64,000 bases of DNA from Niastella koreensis GR20-10 (GTDB taxonomy: Bacteria > Bacteroidota > Bacteroidia > Chitinophagales > Chitinophagaceae), in the NCBI RefSeq assembly GCF_000246855.1, contig NC_016609.1:7700744-7764743 (forward strand), written 5' to 3'. The translations under genes were made by a program, and so were the position numbers. Positions 35,598 through 43,892 of this stretch are shown piece by piece. The stretch's first letter is position 1. Each line of letters begins with the position of its first letter. The notes beneath the pieces are model-generated. The model made no database searches. It was given only the letters and a program-made list of their open reading frames with translations, and was not told the DNA's origin.

Positions 35598-36023
35598 TTA
35601 ACTACTATGGTCAGCTACAATTACCCAGGTACCATTAACTTTCCGGAAAAGTAAGTTATAGTGGCCGCCCACATCGCCGATACTCCTTTTCAAGTGCCAT
35701 TTGCCTACCACAAAATAATATTCGGGGCTCAGGCGCTGCACTTTAATCAGGTCGAACGACAGGGTTCCCATAGCGTCGGCATTGTTGTAATTCTTTTTAT
35801 AATTCATTAGTGTGTTCTGATAGCCATATGTTACACCATTCTTACCAATAAACATCAGGGAGTCGTTGTTCCAGTACCCTTTCATAAAATCTTCTATATT
35901 CCCTTTGTTCCAGGCAATGGTTTGATCGCTCAGTACTTTGCGAATGGTTTGGTCATCTTTATCCTGGGCGAGCGCGTGCTGAATTATAAAAAAGGAGAGA
36001 ATGAATAAAGGCAAACTTCTCAT
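35598..36023 (-). CDS. Secreted SnoaL/NTF2-like (DUF4440) protein
   Basis: 141 residues. Signal peptide MRSLPLFILSFFIIQHALA, then an NTF2-like cone fold: IRKVLSDQTIAWNKGNIEDFMKGYWNNDSLMFIGKNGVTYGYQNTLMNYKK (about 26-77), YYFVVGKWHLKR, GHYNLLFRKVNGTWVIVADHSS. DUF4440 proteins usually bind small ligands or act as isomerase-like domains; no activity is assignable. Located upstream of the SPFH gene on the same strand. Confidence 0.82.
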   Translation of the reverse strand: MRSLPLFILSFFIIQHALAQDKDDQTIRKVLSDQTIAWNKGNIEDFMKGYWNNDSLMFIGKNGVTYGYQNTLMNYKKNYNNADAMGTLSFDLIKVQRLSPEYYFVVGKWHLKRSIGDVGGHYNLLFRKVNGTWVIVADHSS

Positions 36024-36056
36024 AATATGTAGTTGTTTGTTTAAAGATAGGCTAAA

Positions 36057-36127
36057 GTTGAAAGCCTAAAGCTGAAAGCAAATACAGTTTTTATGGTGCT
36101 TTGGGCTTTTAGCTTTGGGCTTTCAAC
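36057..36127. repeat. AAAGCTTTGGG-type inverted repeat
   Basis: GTTGAAAGCC (36057-36066) pairs with GGCTTTCAAC (36118-36127), with further partly paired AAAGCTGAAAGC and GCTTTTAGCTTTGGG units inside. It sits between the NTF2-like gene's start and the terminator of the isomerase gene. Confidence 0.45.
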
Positions 36128-36133
36128 CAACAA

Positions 36134-36166
36134 AAAGCCCGGGAGAATGGAATTCTCCCAGGCTTT
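36134..36166 (-). terminator. Terminator at the end of the glycoside cluster
   Basis: AAAGCC-c-GGGAGAA-loop-TTCTCCC-a-GGCTTT hairpin. On the minus strand it runs into GGGCTTTTTGTT, 24 bases past the isomerase stop, which marks the left end of the glycoside gene block. Confidence 0.8.
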
Positions 36167-36189
36167 CGATATATACATTTAATAACGAC

Positions 36190-37062
36190 CTACATCTTAA
36201 ACTTCTTCATATACGCCGCATCTGCTTCAGCGCTTTTCAGCGGTGTGCTGTTATCCCAAAGCTCCTGCTCAACTATATAATATTGCAGGCCTTTAGTTGA
36301 ACCTGCTTTCAGGATCTTTTTAAAATCTATACTGCCAGAACCCAGGTCAGCGGAGGCATCGTGCTCTTTTGGATCCGCCCCTTTCTTACGGTCTTTTACG
36401 TGACACAGTTTGAACCGGCCAGGGTATTTGTTCAGCCAGGCAATAGGATCAGCGCCGGCAGTAACTACCCAGTAAATATCCATTTCAAAATCAACGGTAT
36501 CTTTATTGGTGCCCTCCATCATAATATCCTGCGGCATCTTACCATCTATTTCGGTAAAGCTGTAGCCATGGTTGTGATAGGCAAAACGCAACCCGTTCTT
36601 TTTACAAATGTCGCCACAGGCATTGAACTTATCGGCGGCTCTTTTAAAGTCATCGATCGTTTTGGGACCACCCAAACTTGGACAGATCAGGTATTTCATC
36701 CCAATTTCACCTGCCTGCGCCGCTTTGGTTTCAAAATCTTTATTGATATCGCAATGGGTTGAAATGAATGCGAGACCCAGTTCATCCATGTACTTTTTGA
36801 ATTCCTTATTGGTCATACCCCAGAAAATCCCCTGCTTGCCTTCAAAACCCTCAATTTGTTTATAACCATATCCGGATAACAATTTCAATGTGCCCTTCAC
36901 ATCTTTTGACAGATCGTCGCGCACCGACCACAACTGCAAACCAAATTTACTGATAGAACCATTGGGTGCAAATGCATTGCCCATTGAGAAAGCCGATCTT
37001 GAAATAAGTATTCCTGCTCCGAGTGCTCCGGTTGCTTTGAGAAAATTTCTTCTATTGTACAT
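36190..37062 (-). CDS. Exported sugar phosphate isomerase/epimerase family protein
   Basis: 290 residues. Twin-arginine-like signal MYNRRNFLKATGALGAGILI. AP endonuclease 2-like TIM barrel: FGLQLWSVRDDLSKD, YKQIEGFEG, GLRFAYHNHGYSF, DTVDFEMDIYWVVTAGADP, FKLCHVKDRKKG, GSIDFKKIL, YYIVEQEL; the Glu, Asp, His and Glu metal ligands are in place. It closely resembles the protein at 49677-50546 at the other end of the block (EMDIYWV, HVKD, GSGxIDFKKI, VEQ). In 3-keto-glycoside pathways such proteins are candidate lyases or isomerases acting on 3-keto sugars. Separated from the upstream gene by a strong hairpin. Confidence 0.88.
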   Translation of the reverse strand: MYNRRNFLKATGALGAGILISRSAFSMGNAFAPNGSISKFGLQLWSVRDDLSKDVKGTLKLLSGYGYKQIEGFEGKQGIFWGMTNKEFKKYMDELGLAFISTHCDINKDFETKAAQAGEIGMKYLICPSLGGPKTIDDFKRAADKFNACGDICKKNGLRFAYHNHGYSFTEIDGKMPQDIMMEGTNKDTVDFEMDIYWVVTAGADPIAWLNKYPGRFKLCHVKDRKKGADPKEHDASADLGSGSIDFKKILKAGSTKGLQYYIVEQELWDNSTPLKSAEADAAYMKKFKM

Positions 37063-37088
37063 ATGGATGGTTGATATGATTAAAAATC

Positions 37089-37131
37089 AATGATGAATGT
37101 CGAAGTAGAAAATACTTCGACATTCATCATT
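37089..37131 (-). terminator. Perfect 19-bp hairpin terminator
   Basis: Arms 37089-37107 and 37113-37131 pair perfectly over 19 bp around a 5-base loop. On the minus strand the hairpin is followed by GATTTTTAATC. It ends transcripts of the hitch-hiker subunit gene or attenuates read-through into the isomerase gene. Confidence 0.8.
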
Positions 37132-37151
37132 TAATATTCAAGATTCAATAT

Positions 37152-37727
37152 TTACAGCGCCCAGGCTTTATCGCCTTTTTTGTAAGGAATGCAGGCATCA
37201 AAGCGGCCTGGAACCGGCACATATCTCAGGGCCTTGGTAGCGCCTGGCTCTGATGTAAAGTAACCCAACAGGGTCAGCTGTTTCATCAGAGTGAAATAGT
37301 GCGGATCATCTTCCTTCTTTTTATCTTTTGCGTAAGCCTTTTGTTCTTTATCCAGTTCGTTCAGCAGCTCTTTGCGTTGTTCGGGTGTTATTTTCATAAA
37401 CCCGTTACCGCTGAATTTTTTCTTGCTGGCTTCGTTCAATTTATTCATTCCTTCCAGGAACACTTTCTGTTCATTTGGTTTATAGCAATCCTTTACCATA
37501 ACGCCCATGAACTGGCCTACTTTGGCATCTTTGGCACCAGGAGTATCGGTAGCAGGAATAATTGTTTCTGCTATTTCATCCAGGTAAGCCAAATCGTCGG
37601 CAGTAAAGTCAACAGACTGGCCGAGCTTTTTATCAGTGCTGGTGCAACCGCTCAGAAAAAATTCACCTCCTATCACGGTTCCTCCTAATAACAAGGCAAC
37701 ACGGGATAAAGCGTCTCTTCTGTTCAT
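37152..37727 (-). CDS. Gluconate 2-dehydrogenase subunit 3 family protein (Tat hitch-hiker subunit)
   Basis: 191 residues. The signal combines a twin-arginine start (MNRRDALSRVALLLGG) with a lipobox (FFLSGC, Cys28). The mature domain matches the small subunit of GMC dehydrogenases: FTADDLAYLDEIAETIIPATDTPGAKDAKVGQFMGVMVKDCY, then PHYFTLMKQLTLLGYFTSEPGATKALRYVPVPGRFDACIPYKKGDKAW. In glucoside 3-dehydrogenases and gluconate dehydrogenases this subunit carries the signal-less flavoprotein through the Tat system. It starts 37 bp after the stop of the GMC gene at 37765. It is the only such subunit in the window although two GMC genes are present. Confidence 0.9.
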   Translation of the reverse strand: MNRRDALSRVALLLGGTVIGGEFFLSGCTSTDKKLGQSVDFTADDLAYLDEIAETIIPATDTPGAKDAKVGQFMGVMVKDCYKPNEQKVFLEGMNKLNEASKKKFSGNGFMKITPEQRKELLNELDKEQKAYAKDKKKEDDPHYFTLMKQLTLLGYFTSEPGATKALRYVPVPGRFDACIPYKKGDKAWAL

Positions 37728-37764
37728 AATTATTAATTTGAAGTATGAATCAATTCATGATTTT

Positions 37765-39480
37765 TTACAGATTGCCCTTCTTCAGTTCACTCACTGCATG
37801 ATCTGCGGCGCGGGCTGTAAGCGCCATGTACGTTAACGATGGATTTTGACAGGCAGATGAAGCCATACAAGCGCCATCGGTGATATACACATTTTTTACA
37901 TCGTGCATTTGGTTATTGCCATTCAGTACCGAAGTTTTAGGATCTCTTCCCATCCGGGCAGTTCCCATTTCATGGATACAAAAACCAGGGGCAAAATCAT
38001 AGTCGAAAGTCTTCACATTTTTCAACCCTGCTTTTTCCAGCATTTCAACCGCACATTCTCCCATGTCTTTTCGCATGGTCTTTTCGTTTTCCCTGAATTC
38101 ACAATCGATATCGAGCGTTGGCAATCCCCATTTATCTTTCTTCTCTTTATTCAGCGTTACTTTGTTCTCATAGTAAGGCAGGTGCTCGCCCCAGGCGCCC
38201 AACTGCATCGTCCAGTTGCCGGGTTCAGTGAGTTTTTCCTTCAGTTCAATACCTATGCCTTCTGCACTATCAACGCGGCTGCGACTGGCGCCACCCTGGT
38301 AACCAAAACCACGTACATAATCGGTACGTTTTGTTTTGTCGTTGATATTTCTGAACCGGGGTACATAGATCCCATTCGGTCTTCTGCCATAAAAATACTG
38401 ATCTTCAAATCCATCATACTCGCCACGGGCCCCAATACCATAATGGTGGTCCATCAGGTTATGGCCAACCTGCGCACTGCTGTTACCAAATCCGTTGGGG
38501 AATGCATCCGAAACGGAGTTTAACAGAATGTGTGCTGTACCCAGGGTGGAGGCATTCAGGAAAACCACTTTCGCATAGTACTCTTCGGTTTTCATGGTCT
38601 CCGAATCCAGGATGCGAACGCCGGTAGCGCGCTTTTTATCTTTATCGTACAACACATCCAGCACTATCGAAAACGGGCGCAGGGTTAAATTACCTGTTGC
38701 CGTTGCCGCCGGCAATGTGGCCGAATTACTGCTGAAATAGCCGCCGAACGGACAACCCTGGTGGCATTTGTTACGGTACTGGCAGGGACCACGGCTACCA
38801 ATTTGTTTGGTATGGTTGGCTGAACGGCCTATGATCATGGCGCGGTCGCTAAAGCTCTCTTTAATGCGGGCAGCCACGTGTTTCTCCAGGCAGTTCATTT
38901 CCATGGCTGGCAAAAACTCCCCATCGGGCAGTTGTGGCAGGCCATCGCGGTTTCCATTTATACCGGCAAACTTCTCCACATAGCTGTACCAGCTGGCCAG
39001 GTCATTGTAGCGAATGGGCCAGTCAACGCCATGGCCATCCCGGGCATTGGCGCCAAAATCAAGGTCGCTCCAGCGGTAGCTTTGGCGGCCCCACATGAGT
39101 GAGCGGCCCCCTACATGGTTACCACGTACCCAATCGAAAGGTTTTACCTGGGTGTATGGATTCTCCAGATCGTTTACAAAGAACTTCTTCGATACCTCAT
39201 CAAAAGCATAACATTTGCTTTGGATGGGACTGCTTTTTTTATCTTCTGCCGTTAACTTATTGCGGTGGGTTAAATCCCAGATGTCCTTTTCTGTTCCGGC
39301 GTAATCTTTTATGTGTTCAACATTTCTGCCGCGTTCCAGTACCAGCGTCTTCAATCCTTTTTCGCATAATTCTTTGGCGGCCCAGCCTCCACTTATTCCC
39401 GATCCTACTACTATAGCATCATAGGTGTTTTGTGCGGTTGCTTTTGTGTTCAGGTGTACGTTTAGAGAATCTCCAGGCAT
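37765..39480 (-). CDS. GMC oxidoreductase, probable glucoside 3-dehydrogenase catalytic subunit (copy 1)
   Basis: 571 residues with no signal peptide. FAD-binding GxGxxG in YDAIVVGSGISGGWAAKEL; GGRSLMWGRQSYRWSDLDFGAN; a Cys triplet Cys233, Cys239, Cys243 (CQYRNKCHQGC); catalytic His503 in IHEMGTARMG and Asn546 in CQNPSLTYMALTARAADH. In related FAD-dependent sugar dehydrogenases a Cys cluster near this point binds a 3Fe-4S centre that passes electrons to a cytochrome; here that is inference. It should oxidise the C3 hydroxyl of glycosides in the periplasm after export with the hitch-hiker subunit. It has a private promoter region with a 22-bp direct repeat. Confidence 0.92.
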   Translation of the reverse strand: MPGDSLNVHLNTKATAQNTYDAIVVGSGISGGWAAKELCEKGLKTLVLERGRNVEHIKDYAGTEKDIWDLTHRNKLTAEDKKSSPIQSKCYAFDEVSKKFFVNDLENPYTQVKPFDWVRGNHVGGRSLMWGRQSYRWSDLDFGANARDGHGVDWPIRYNDLASWYSYVEKFAGINGNRDGLPQLPDGEFLPAMEMNCLEKHVAARIKESFSDRAMIIGRSANHTKQIGSRGPCQYRNKCHQGCPFGGYFSSNSATLPAATATGNLTLRPFSIVLDVLYDKDKKRATGVRILDSETMKTEEYYAKVVFLNASTLGTAHILLNSVSDAFPNGFGNSSAQVGHNLMDHHYGIGARGEYDGFEDQYFYGRRPNGIYVPRFRNINDKTKRTDYVRGFGYQGGASRSRVDSAEGIGIELKEKLTEPGNWTMQLGAWGEHLPYYENKVTLNKEKKDKWGLPTLDIDCEFRENEKTMRKDMGECAVEMLEKAGLKNVKTFDYDFAPGFCIHEMGTARMGRDPKTSVLNGNNQMHDVKNVYITDGACMASSACQNPSLTYMALTARAADHAVSELKKGNL

Positions 39481-39506
39481 GATTACGATTTGAAAATTTT
39501 AAAATG

Positions 39507-39521
39507 TGAAAATGATTTTCA
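39507..39521. promoter_or_regulatory. Palindrome in the leader of GMC copy 1
   Basis: TGAAAAT-G-ATTTTCA, 7-bp perfect arms, between the candidate -7 box and the start codon of the dehydrogenase gene; a possible operator or mRNA hairpin. Confidence 0.35.
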
Positions 39522-39535
39522 TTTCATTTTCTGCA

Positions 39536-39543
39536 CTAATATA
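39536..39543 (-). promoter_or_regulatory. Candidate -7 box (TATATTAG) for GMC copy 1
   Basis: On the minus strand TATATTAG matches TAnnTTTG with one change. The -33 position is poor and overlaps the direct repeats at 39551-39594, which fits activator-dependent expression. Confidence 0.4.
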
Positions 39544-39550
39544 AGATGGC

Positions 39551-39594
39551 TTTCATCAATTAAAGGTGGCAATTTCATCAAATAAAGGTGGTAA
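39551..39594. repeat. Two tandem 22-bp direct repeats upstream of GMC copy 1
   Basis: TTTCATCAATTAAAGGTGGCAA followed directly by a second copy with two differences (39573-39594). The 22-bp period equals two helical turns and the repeats cover the -33 region of the candidate promoter, so they look like a regulator binding site. Confidence 0.6.
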
Positions 39595-39678
39595 AAGCAT
39601 AAATTAATTTAAATTAAATGTCTTTTTACCATTTTACCTTCCACCAGTTTCACATTTTGAAATTTTCAAACTTATACC

Positions 39679-41358
39679 TTAAATATTTCCTTTTTTCAAT
39701 TCGCTTACAGCATGGTCAACGGCGCGGGCTGTTAATGCCATGTAGGTAAGTGAGGGGTTAACGCAGGCAGCAGATGTCATACAGGCGCCGTCGGTTACAT
39801 ATACATTCTGTGCGTCCCAAACCTGGTTGTGCGCATTCAGCACAGAAGTTTTGGGGTCTTTACCCATGCGGGCCGTACCCATTTCATGTATACCCATGCC
39901 CATGAAATAATCGCTTTCAGATGGTTTAACATCTTTTAACCCGGCGGCTGTCAGCATTTCCATGGCGTCGTTCTTCATATCAACGCGCATCTTCTTCTCA
40001 TTATCCCTTATTTCACAATCTATGGCCAGTACCGGTAAGCCCCATTTATCTTTTTTTGTTTTATCGAGGGAGATCGTGTTCTCGTGGTAGGGTAGTATTT
40101 CGCCAAAGGCGGTCATTCCAAGCGACCACGGACCTGGTTCTGATAATGCGCTCTTCAGTTCGGCGCCAATGCCCAGTTCAGCAATCTGGCGGTTCCAACC
40201 CTGGCGGCTGGCGCCACCCTGGTAACCAAAACTGCGAACATAATCTCTTTTGTCGCTGCCTGTATTGCGGAAACGCGGAATGTAAAAACCTGTGGGACGG
40301 CGGCCGAAGTAATATTTGTCGTCGAAGCCTTCGACAATACCTTCTGCACCCGTGCGGAAGTGATGGTCCATTACATTATGGCCCAATTCGCCACTGCTGC
40401 TGCCCAAACCCCCAGGCCAGATGTCGGTAGCAGAGTTGAACAACACCCAGGTGCTGTTAAAGGCAGAGGCGCACAGGAATACCACTTTCGATTTATACTC
40501 GTAGGTTTTATTATCCTGCGTATCCAGCACTTCTACGCCAGTGGCTTTTTTCTTGTCTTTATCGTACAACACTTTTGTCACCAGGGAAAAAGGACGCAGC
40601 GTTAAATTGCCGGTGGCTACTGCTGCCGGCAGCGTAGATGATTGCGTGCTGAAATACCCGCCAAACGGACAACCCAGCCAGCATTTGTTGCGGTACTGGC
40701 AATTGGTTCTGCCCGGTAAAGGTTGGGTGATATTGGCCACCCGGCCTATAAATAAATGACGTTCTCCTTTGTAATGTTCTTTCAGGCGGGCGGCTACATC
40801 TTTCTCCACGCAGTTCAACTCCATTCCGGGTTGAAACTGTCCGTCGGGTAAATGCGCCAGTCCTTCCCTGGAACCACTGATCCCGGCAAATTTCTCAACA
40901 TGATCGTACCAGGATGCGATGTCTTTATAACGGATCGGCCAGTCAACGCCATGGCCGTCTTTTGCATTGGCGCCAAAATCCAGATCGCTCCAACGATAGC
41001 TTTGGCGGCCCCACATCAGCGAACGGCCACCCACATGATAGCCCCGGAACCAGTCGAAACGTTTTGTTTCGGTGTACGGACAATCCTTTTCGTTCGTCCA
41101 GTAGTTCAGGTTCATTTCATTCAGTGGGTAATCTCTGTCCAGTACAGGATATTCTTTAGTCATCTCTGTGGTTTTACCACCACGATGCGGGAATTCCCAG
41201 GGAGCTTTGTTGGCGCTTTTATAATCTTTAATGTGCTCAATATTTTCGCCACGTTCCAGCAACAAAACTTTCAATCCTTTTTCGGTTAATTCTTTTGCTG
41301 CCCATCCGCCTGCAATTCCTGACCCTACGACAATAGCATCATAAACATTATCTGGCAT
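39679..41358 (-). CDS. GMC oxidoreductase, probable glucoside 3-dehydrogenase catalytic subunit (copy 2)
   Basis: 559 residues, no signal peptide, clearly paralogous to copy 1: YDAIVVGSGIAGGWAAKEL, GGRSLMWGRQSYRWSDLDFGAN, Cys220/Cys226/Cys230 (CQYRNKCWLGC), His491 in IHEMGTARMG, Asn534 in CVNPSLTYMALTARAVDH. All catalytic features are intact, so it is an active relative and not a decayed duplicate. It has no small subunit of its own and probably uses the hitch-hiker encoded at 37152. The next gene upstream is 55 bp away. Confidence 0.92.
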   Translation of the reverse strand: MPDNVYDAIVVGSGIAGGWAAKELTEKGLKVLLLERGENIEHIKDYKSANKAPWEFPHRGGKTTEMTKEYPVLDRDYPLNEMNLNYWTNEKDCPYTETKRFDWFRGYHVGGRSLMWGRQSYRWSDLDFGANAKDGHGVDWPIRYKDIASWYDHVEKFAGISGSREGLAHLPDGQFQPGMELNCVEKDVAARLKEHYKGERHLFIGRVANITQPLPGRTNCQYRNKCWLGCPFGGYFSTQSSTLPAAVATGNLTLRPFSLVTKVLYDKDKKKATGVEVLDTQDNKTYEYKSKVVFLCASAFNSTWVLFNSATDIWPGGLGSSSGELGHNVMDHHFRTGAEGIVEGFDDKYYFGRRPTGFYIPRFRNTGSDKRDYVRSFGYQGGASRQGWNRQIAELGIGAELKSALSEPGPWSLGMTAFGEILPYHENTISLDKTKKDKWGLPVLAIDCEIRDNEKKMRVDMKNDAMEMLTAAGLKDVKPSESDYFMGMGIHEMGTARMGKDPKTSVLNAHNQVWDAQNVYVTDGACMTSAACVNPSLTYMALTARAVDHAVSELKKGNI

Positions 41359-41413
41359 GGTTCAATCGTTTTTAATTATAAAGAAGACGTTAGAAATGGG
41401 AAATCGGTTTTAT

Positions 41414-42304
41414 TTATACATCACAAATTTTAATTCCTTTTTCCAGTGACACCAATTTTTCTTCATTGGTTTTTGGTGTTGGAATAAATTCCTGCGCTAC
41501 ATAGCCTTTAAAACCAAGGTCAACGATGGCCTTCATGATAGCAGGATAATATAATTCCTGTGTTTCATCAATTTCATTCCTTCCGGGAACACCACCGGTA
41601 TGATAATGGGAAATGTACTGGTGATTGTCTTTGATCGTTCTTATTACATCCCCTTCGTCTATCTGCATGTGATAGATGTCGTATAACAATTTGAAATTTT
41701 CTGACCCTGTGCGTTTGCACAATTCCACGCCCCAGGCGGTTCTGTCGCACTGGTAATCTTTGTGGTTTACCTTGCTGTTCAGCAGCTCCATTACAATCTC
41801 CACTTTATTTTTCTCAGCCAGGCCCATGATCTGTTTCAATCCTTCAGCACAATTGTTCCAGCCTGTTTCATCGTCTATACCGCGCCGACTGCCGCTAAAA
41901 CAAATCAGTTGTTTGTAACCGGCTTTGGCAACGAGGGGGATCATTTCAGTATAATTCTTTATCAGTTGCGGATGGAATTTTTTATCGTTCCAGCCATCTA
42001 CCAGGTTCAGTTCAGCGCCATTACACATAGAAGAAAAGATGCCGTACTTTTGCAGCGTGGGCCATTCTTTAGGACCAACAAGGTCAATTGCGCTAAAGCC
42101 TATTTTTTTAACTGCAACACACAGATCTTCCAGGGAAATGCTCCCGTAGCACCAACGGCAAACAGAGTGGTTGATATTTCCTTTCAAGGCGGTTGATTTA
42201 ATTTCCTCAGTTGTGGTAAAAGACGAAAGCATGTTGGCCGTTCCCAGCGCAGCAGTGCCGGCTACCAGGTTCTTGATGGCAACTCTTCTCGATTGATTGG
42301 CCAT
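41414..42304 (-). CDS. Hydroxypyruvate isomerase-like TIM-barrel protein, exported
   Basis: 296 residues. N-terminal export signal with adjacent arginines (MANQSRRVAIKNLVAGTAALGTANML). Barrel motifs of the Hyi group: HSVCRWCYGSISLEDLCVAVKKIGFSAIDLVGPKEW, EIVMELLNSKVNH, FKLLYDIYHMQIDEGD, ISHYHTGGVPGRNEID, FKGYVAQEFIPT, with the Glu/Asp/His/Glu metal site. Substrate is unknown; in this context a 3-keto sugar or its glucal-type elimination product is likely. It lies between the MFS permease and GMC copy 2, probably in one operon. Confidence 0.85.
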   Translation of the reverse strand: MANQSRRVAIKNLVAGTAALGTANMLSSFTTTEEIKSTALKGNINHSVCRWCYGSISLEDLCVAVKKIGFSAIDLVGPKEWPTLQKYGIFSSMCNGAELNLVDGWNDKKFHPQLIKNYTEMIPLVAKAGYKQLICFSGSRRGIDDETGWNNCAEGLKQIMGLAEKNKVEIVMELLNSKVNHKDYQCDRTAWGVELCKRTGSENFKLLYDIYHMQIDEGDVIRTIKDNHQYISHYHTGGVPGRNEIDETQELYYPAIMKAIVDLGFKGYVAQEFIPTPKTNEEKLVSLEKGIKICDV

Positions 42305-42409
42305 TTTTTTAATAATTGTTAAGATTGAAATTTACAAATTGTTCCCACAAAAACGATTAAATGTAAAACCGTTAGCGTTAAAATATTACAAAAGGTTAAG
42401 ATAGTACTA

Positions 42410-43717
42410 TTATGCGCTAACAGGTGTTAACAATTGCGTCTTCTTTCTTCCACGCATGTAAACAACCAATCCGGTAAATGCAAAAACAAGTATAATCGGT
42501 ATTATTAATGTGGTATCCAGAATTTGCGGGCCTGCTGCTTTTTTAGCTTCGGCCAGGGCATTCGCCATTTCTGATCCGCCGGGCGCATTGGTGTACGCTT
42601 TCAGATCGGCGCCTGCTGGTAATTTATCACCCAGCAGTTTATCGTAATGGCTGCCCATAAGTATCATATAAACAGAAACGGCAAACATGCCGGCTCCGCC
42701 CATAAAATTCAACCCAACCGCACCGGTTTTGGGAAGATTTTCTGACACAAAACCCAACATGGTGGGCCAGAAATAACATACACCCATTCCAAAAATAAGG
42801 GCGCCGGCAAATACCATGTTTCCGGTAGTATGTCCTAACAGATATATTCCCAATGCAGCTAATACGGAAGAGATCAGCAGTACACCCTGGGGAGATAATT
42901 TATGCACTACAGGTTCTGCCAGTCCGCGGCCAACCACCATTACACCGGTCTCCAACGTGAGGATCAACAGAGGATTATCGGTAACGTTTTTCAGGAGTAC
43001 ATCTATCCATTGACCGGTAAACAACTCTGTGATGGCGGTGCCAAACATGCAGACGATCATAAAAACGAACAGCGGAGTGGCTAATGCCTTGTACATTTCG
43101 CTTGTTGAAACACCTGCAGCCACCCGCTCGGTAACCGGGAATTTAAGGCGGGAAACCAGGTAACCATAAATTAATGTGGGTATCAGCATCACTGCCACCT
43201 GTACTTTCCAGGGATCCCAGCTGCCAATGGGTCCAATACCGGCTTTGTTATAAAGAAATACGATGAGTGTACCAATAAAAATGCCACCGGGGAACCAGAG
43301 ATGGAAGTGATTTAATTTGGTGGTTTTGTTCTCAGGATAGATAGCTGCCACCAGTGGATTACAGGCTGCTTCTACAGTTCCGTTAGCTATTCCTATTAAT
43401 AAGGTGGAGAGAAATAACGTCCAGTAACCGCTTGCAAAAACTGTTAGCAAAATACCCACAAGGTGAAACACACAGGCAAGCAGTAATAATTTTTTCATGC
43501 CTATAATATCAACGACCATACCGCCAATGATCACGGCTAAAGGAAAGCCCCAGAAGGCAGTGGCTGCAATGGTACCCAGTTCCGAGGCATTGAGGTGAAA
43601 GTCTACACCTAACTGGCCCAGGATCCCGGCACGGATGCCGAATGACAATGAGGTCACTAAAAGAGCTGAACAACTGGCCAAAAATAGCTGGCCGCGATGA
43701 ATCGTTGGTTGTTGCAT
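42410..43717 (-). CDS. MFS sugar transporter
   Basis: 435 residues with about 12 helices. The N-half motif LGTIAATAFWGFPLAVIIGGMVVDIIGMKKLLLL matches loop 2-3 of the major facilitator superfamily, and GIANGTVEAACNPLVAAIYPENKTTKLNHFHLWFPGG resembles FucP/NanX-like sugar permeases. It is the first gene leftward from the divergent promoter and should import the product released by the periplasmic enzymes. Confidence 0.87.
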   Translation of the reverse strand: MQQPTIHRGQLFLASCSALLVTSLSFGIRAGILGQLGVDFHLNASELGTIAATAFWGFPLAVIIGGMVVDIIGMKKLLLLACVFHLVGILLTVFASGYWTLFLSTLLIGIANGTVEAACNPLVAAIYPENKTTKLNHFHLWFPGGIFIGTLIVFLYNKAGIGPIGSWDPWKVQVAVMLIPTLIYGYLVSRLKFPVTERVAAGVSTSEMYKALATPLFVFMIVCMFGTAITELFTGQWIDVLLKNVTDNPLLILTLETGVMVVGRGLAEPVVHKLSPQGVLLISSVLAALGIYLLGHTTGNMVFAGALIFGMGVCYFWPTMLGFVSENLPKTGAVGLNFMGGAGMFAVSVYMILMGSHYDKLLGDKLPAGADLKAYTNAPGGSEMANALAEAKKAAGPQILDTTLIIPIILVFAFTGLVVYMRGRKKTQLLTPVSA

Positions 43718-43818
43718 GGCAAGATTCGTTTAGGTTTTTTATATGGTGGGTAATTGATAATTTTTAAACTTTATACCGAACCACCGTAATTTTATCGAAT
43801 GCAATTGTAAATTCGTTA

Positions 43819-43831
43819 GCTTAAATTAAGC
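43819..43831. promoter_or_regulatory. Palindrome in the divergent promoter of the glycoside cluster
   Basis: GCTTAA-A-TTAAGC lies in the 175-base gap between the MFS gene (minus) and the Gfo/Idh/MocA gene (plus), so one regulator could control both arms. No regulator gene is present in the block. Confidence 0.4.
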
Positions 43832-43892
43832 ATGTAAATGTAATTTTTTATTTTAAAACAAATCCTTTTTCACATTTTCTAATTTCTATTTC

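Noticed and set aside
39656-39670. TTTGAAA-T-TTTCAAA palindrome downstream of GMC copy 2
   Set aside because: Short, AT-rich, no T-run; likely chance or weak terminator only.
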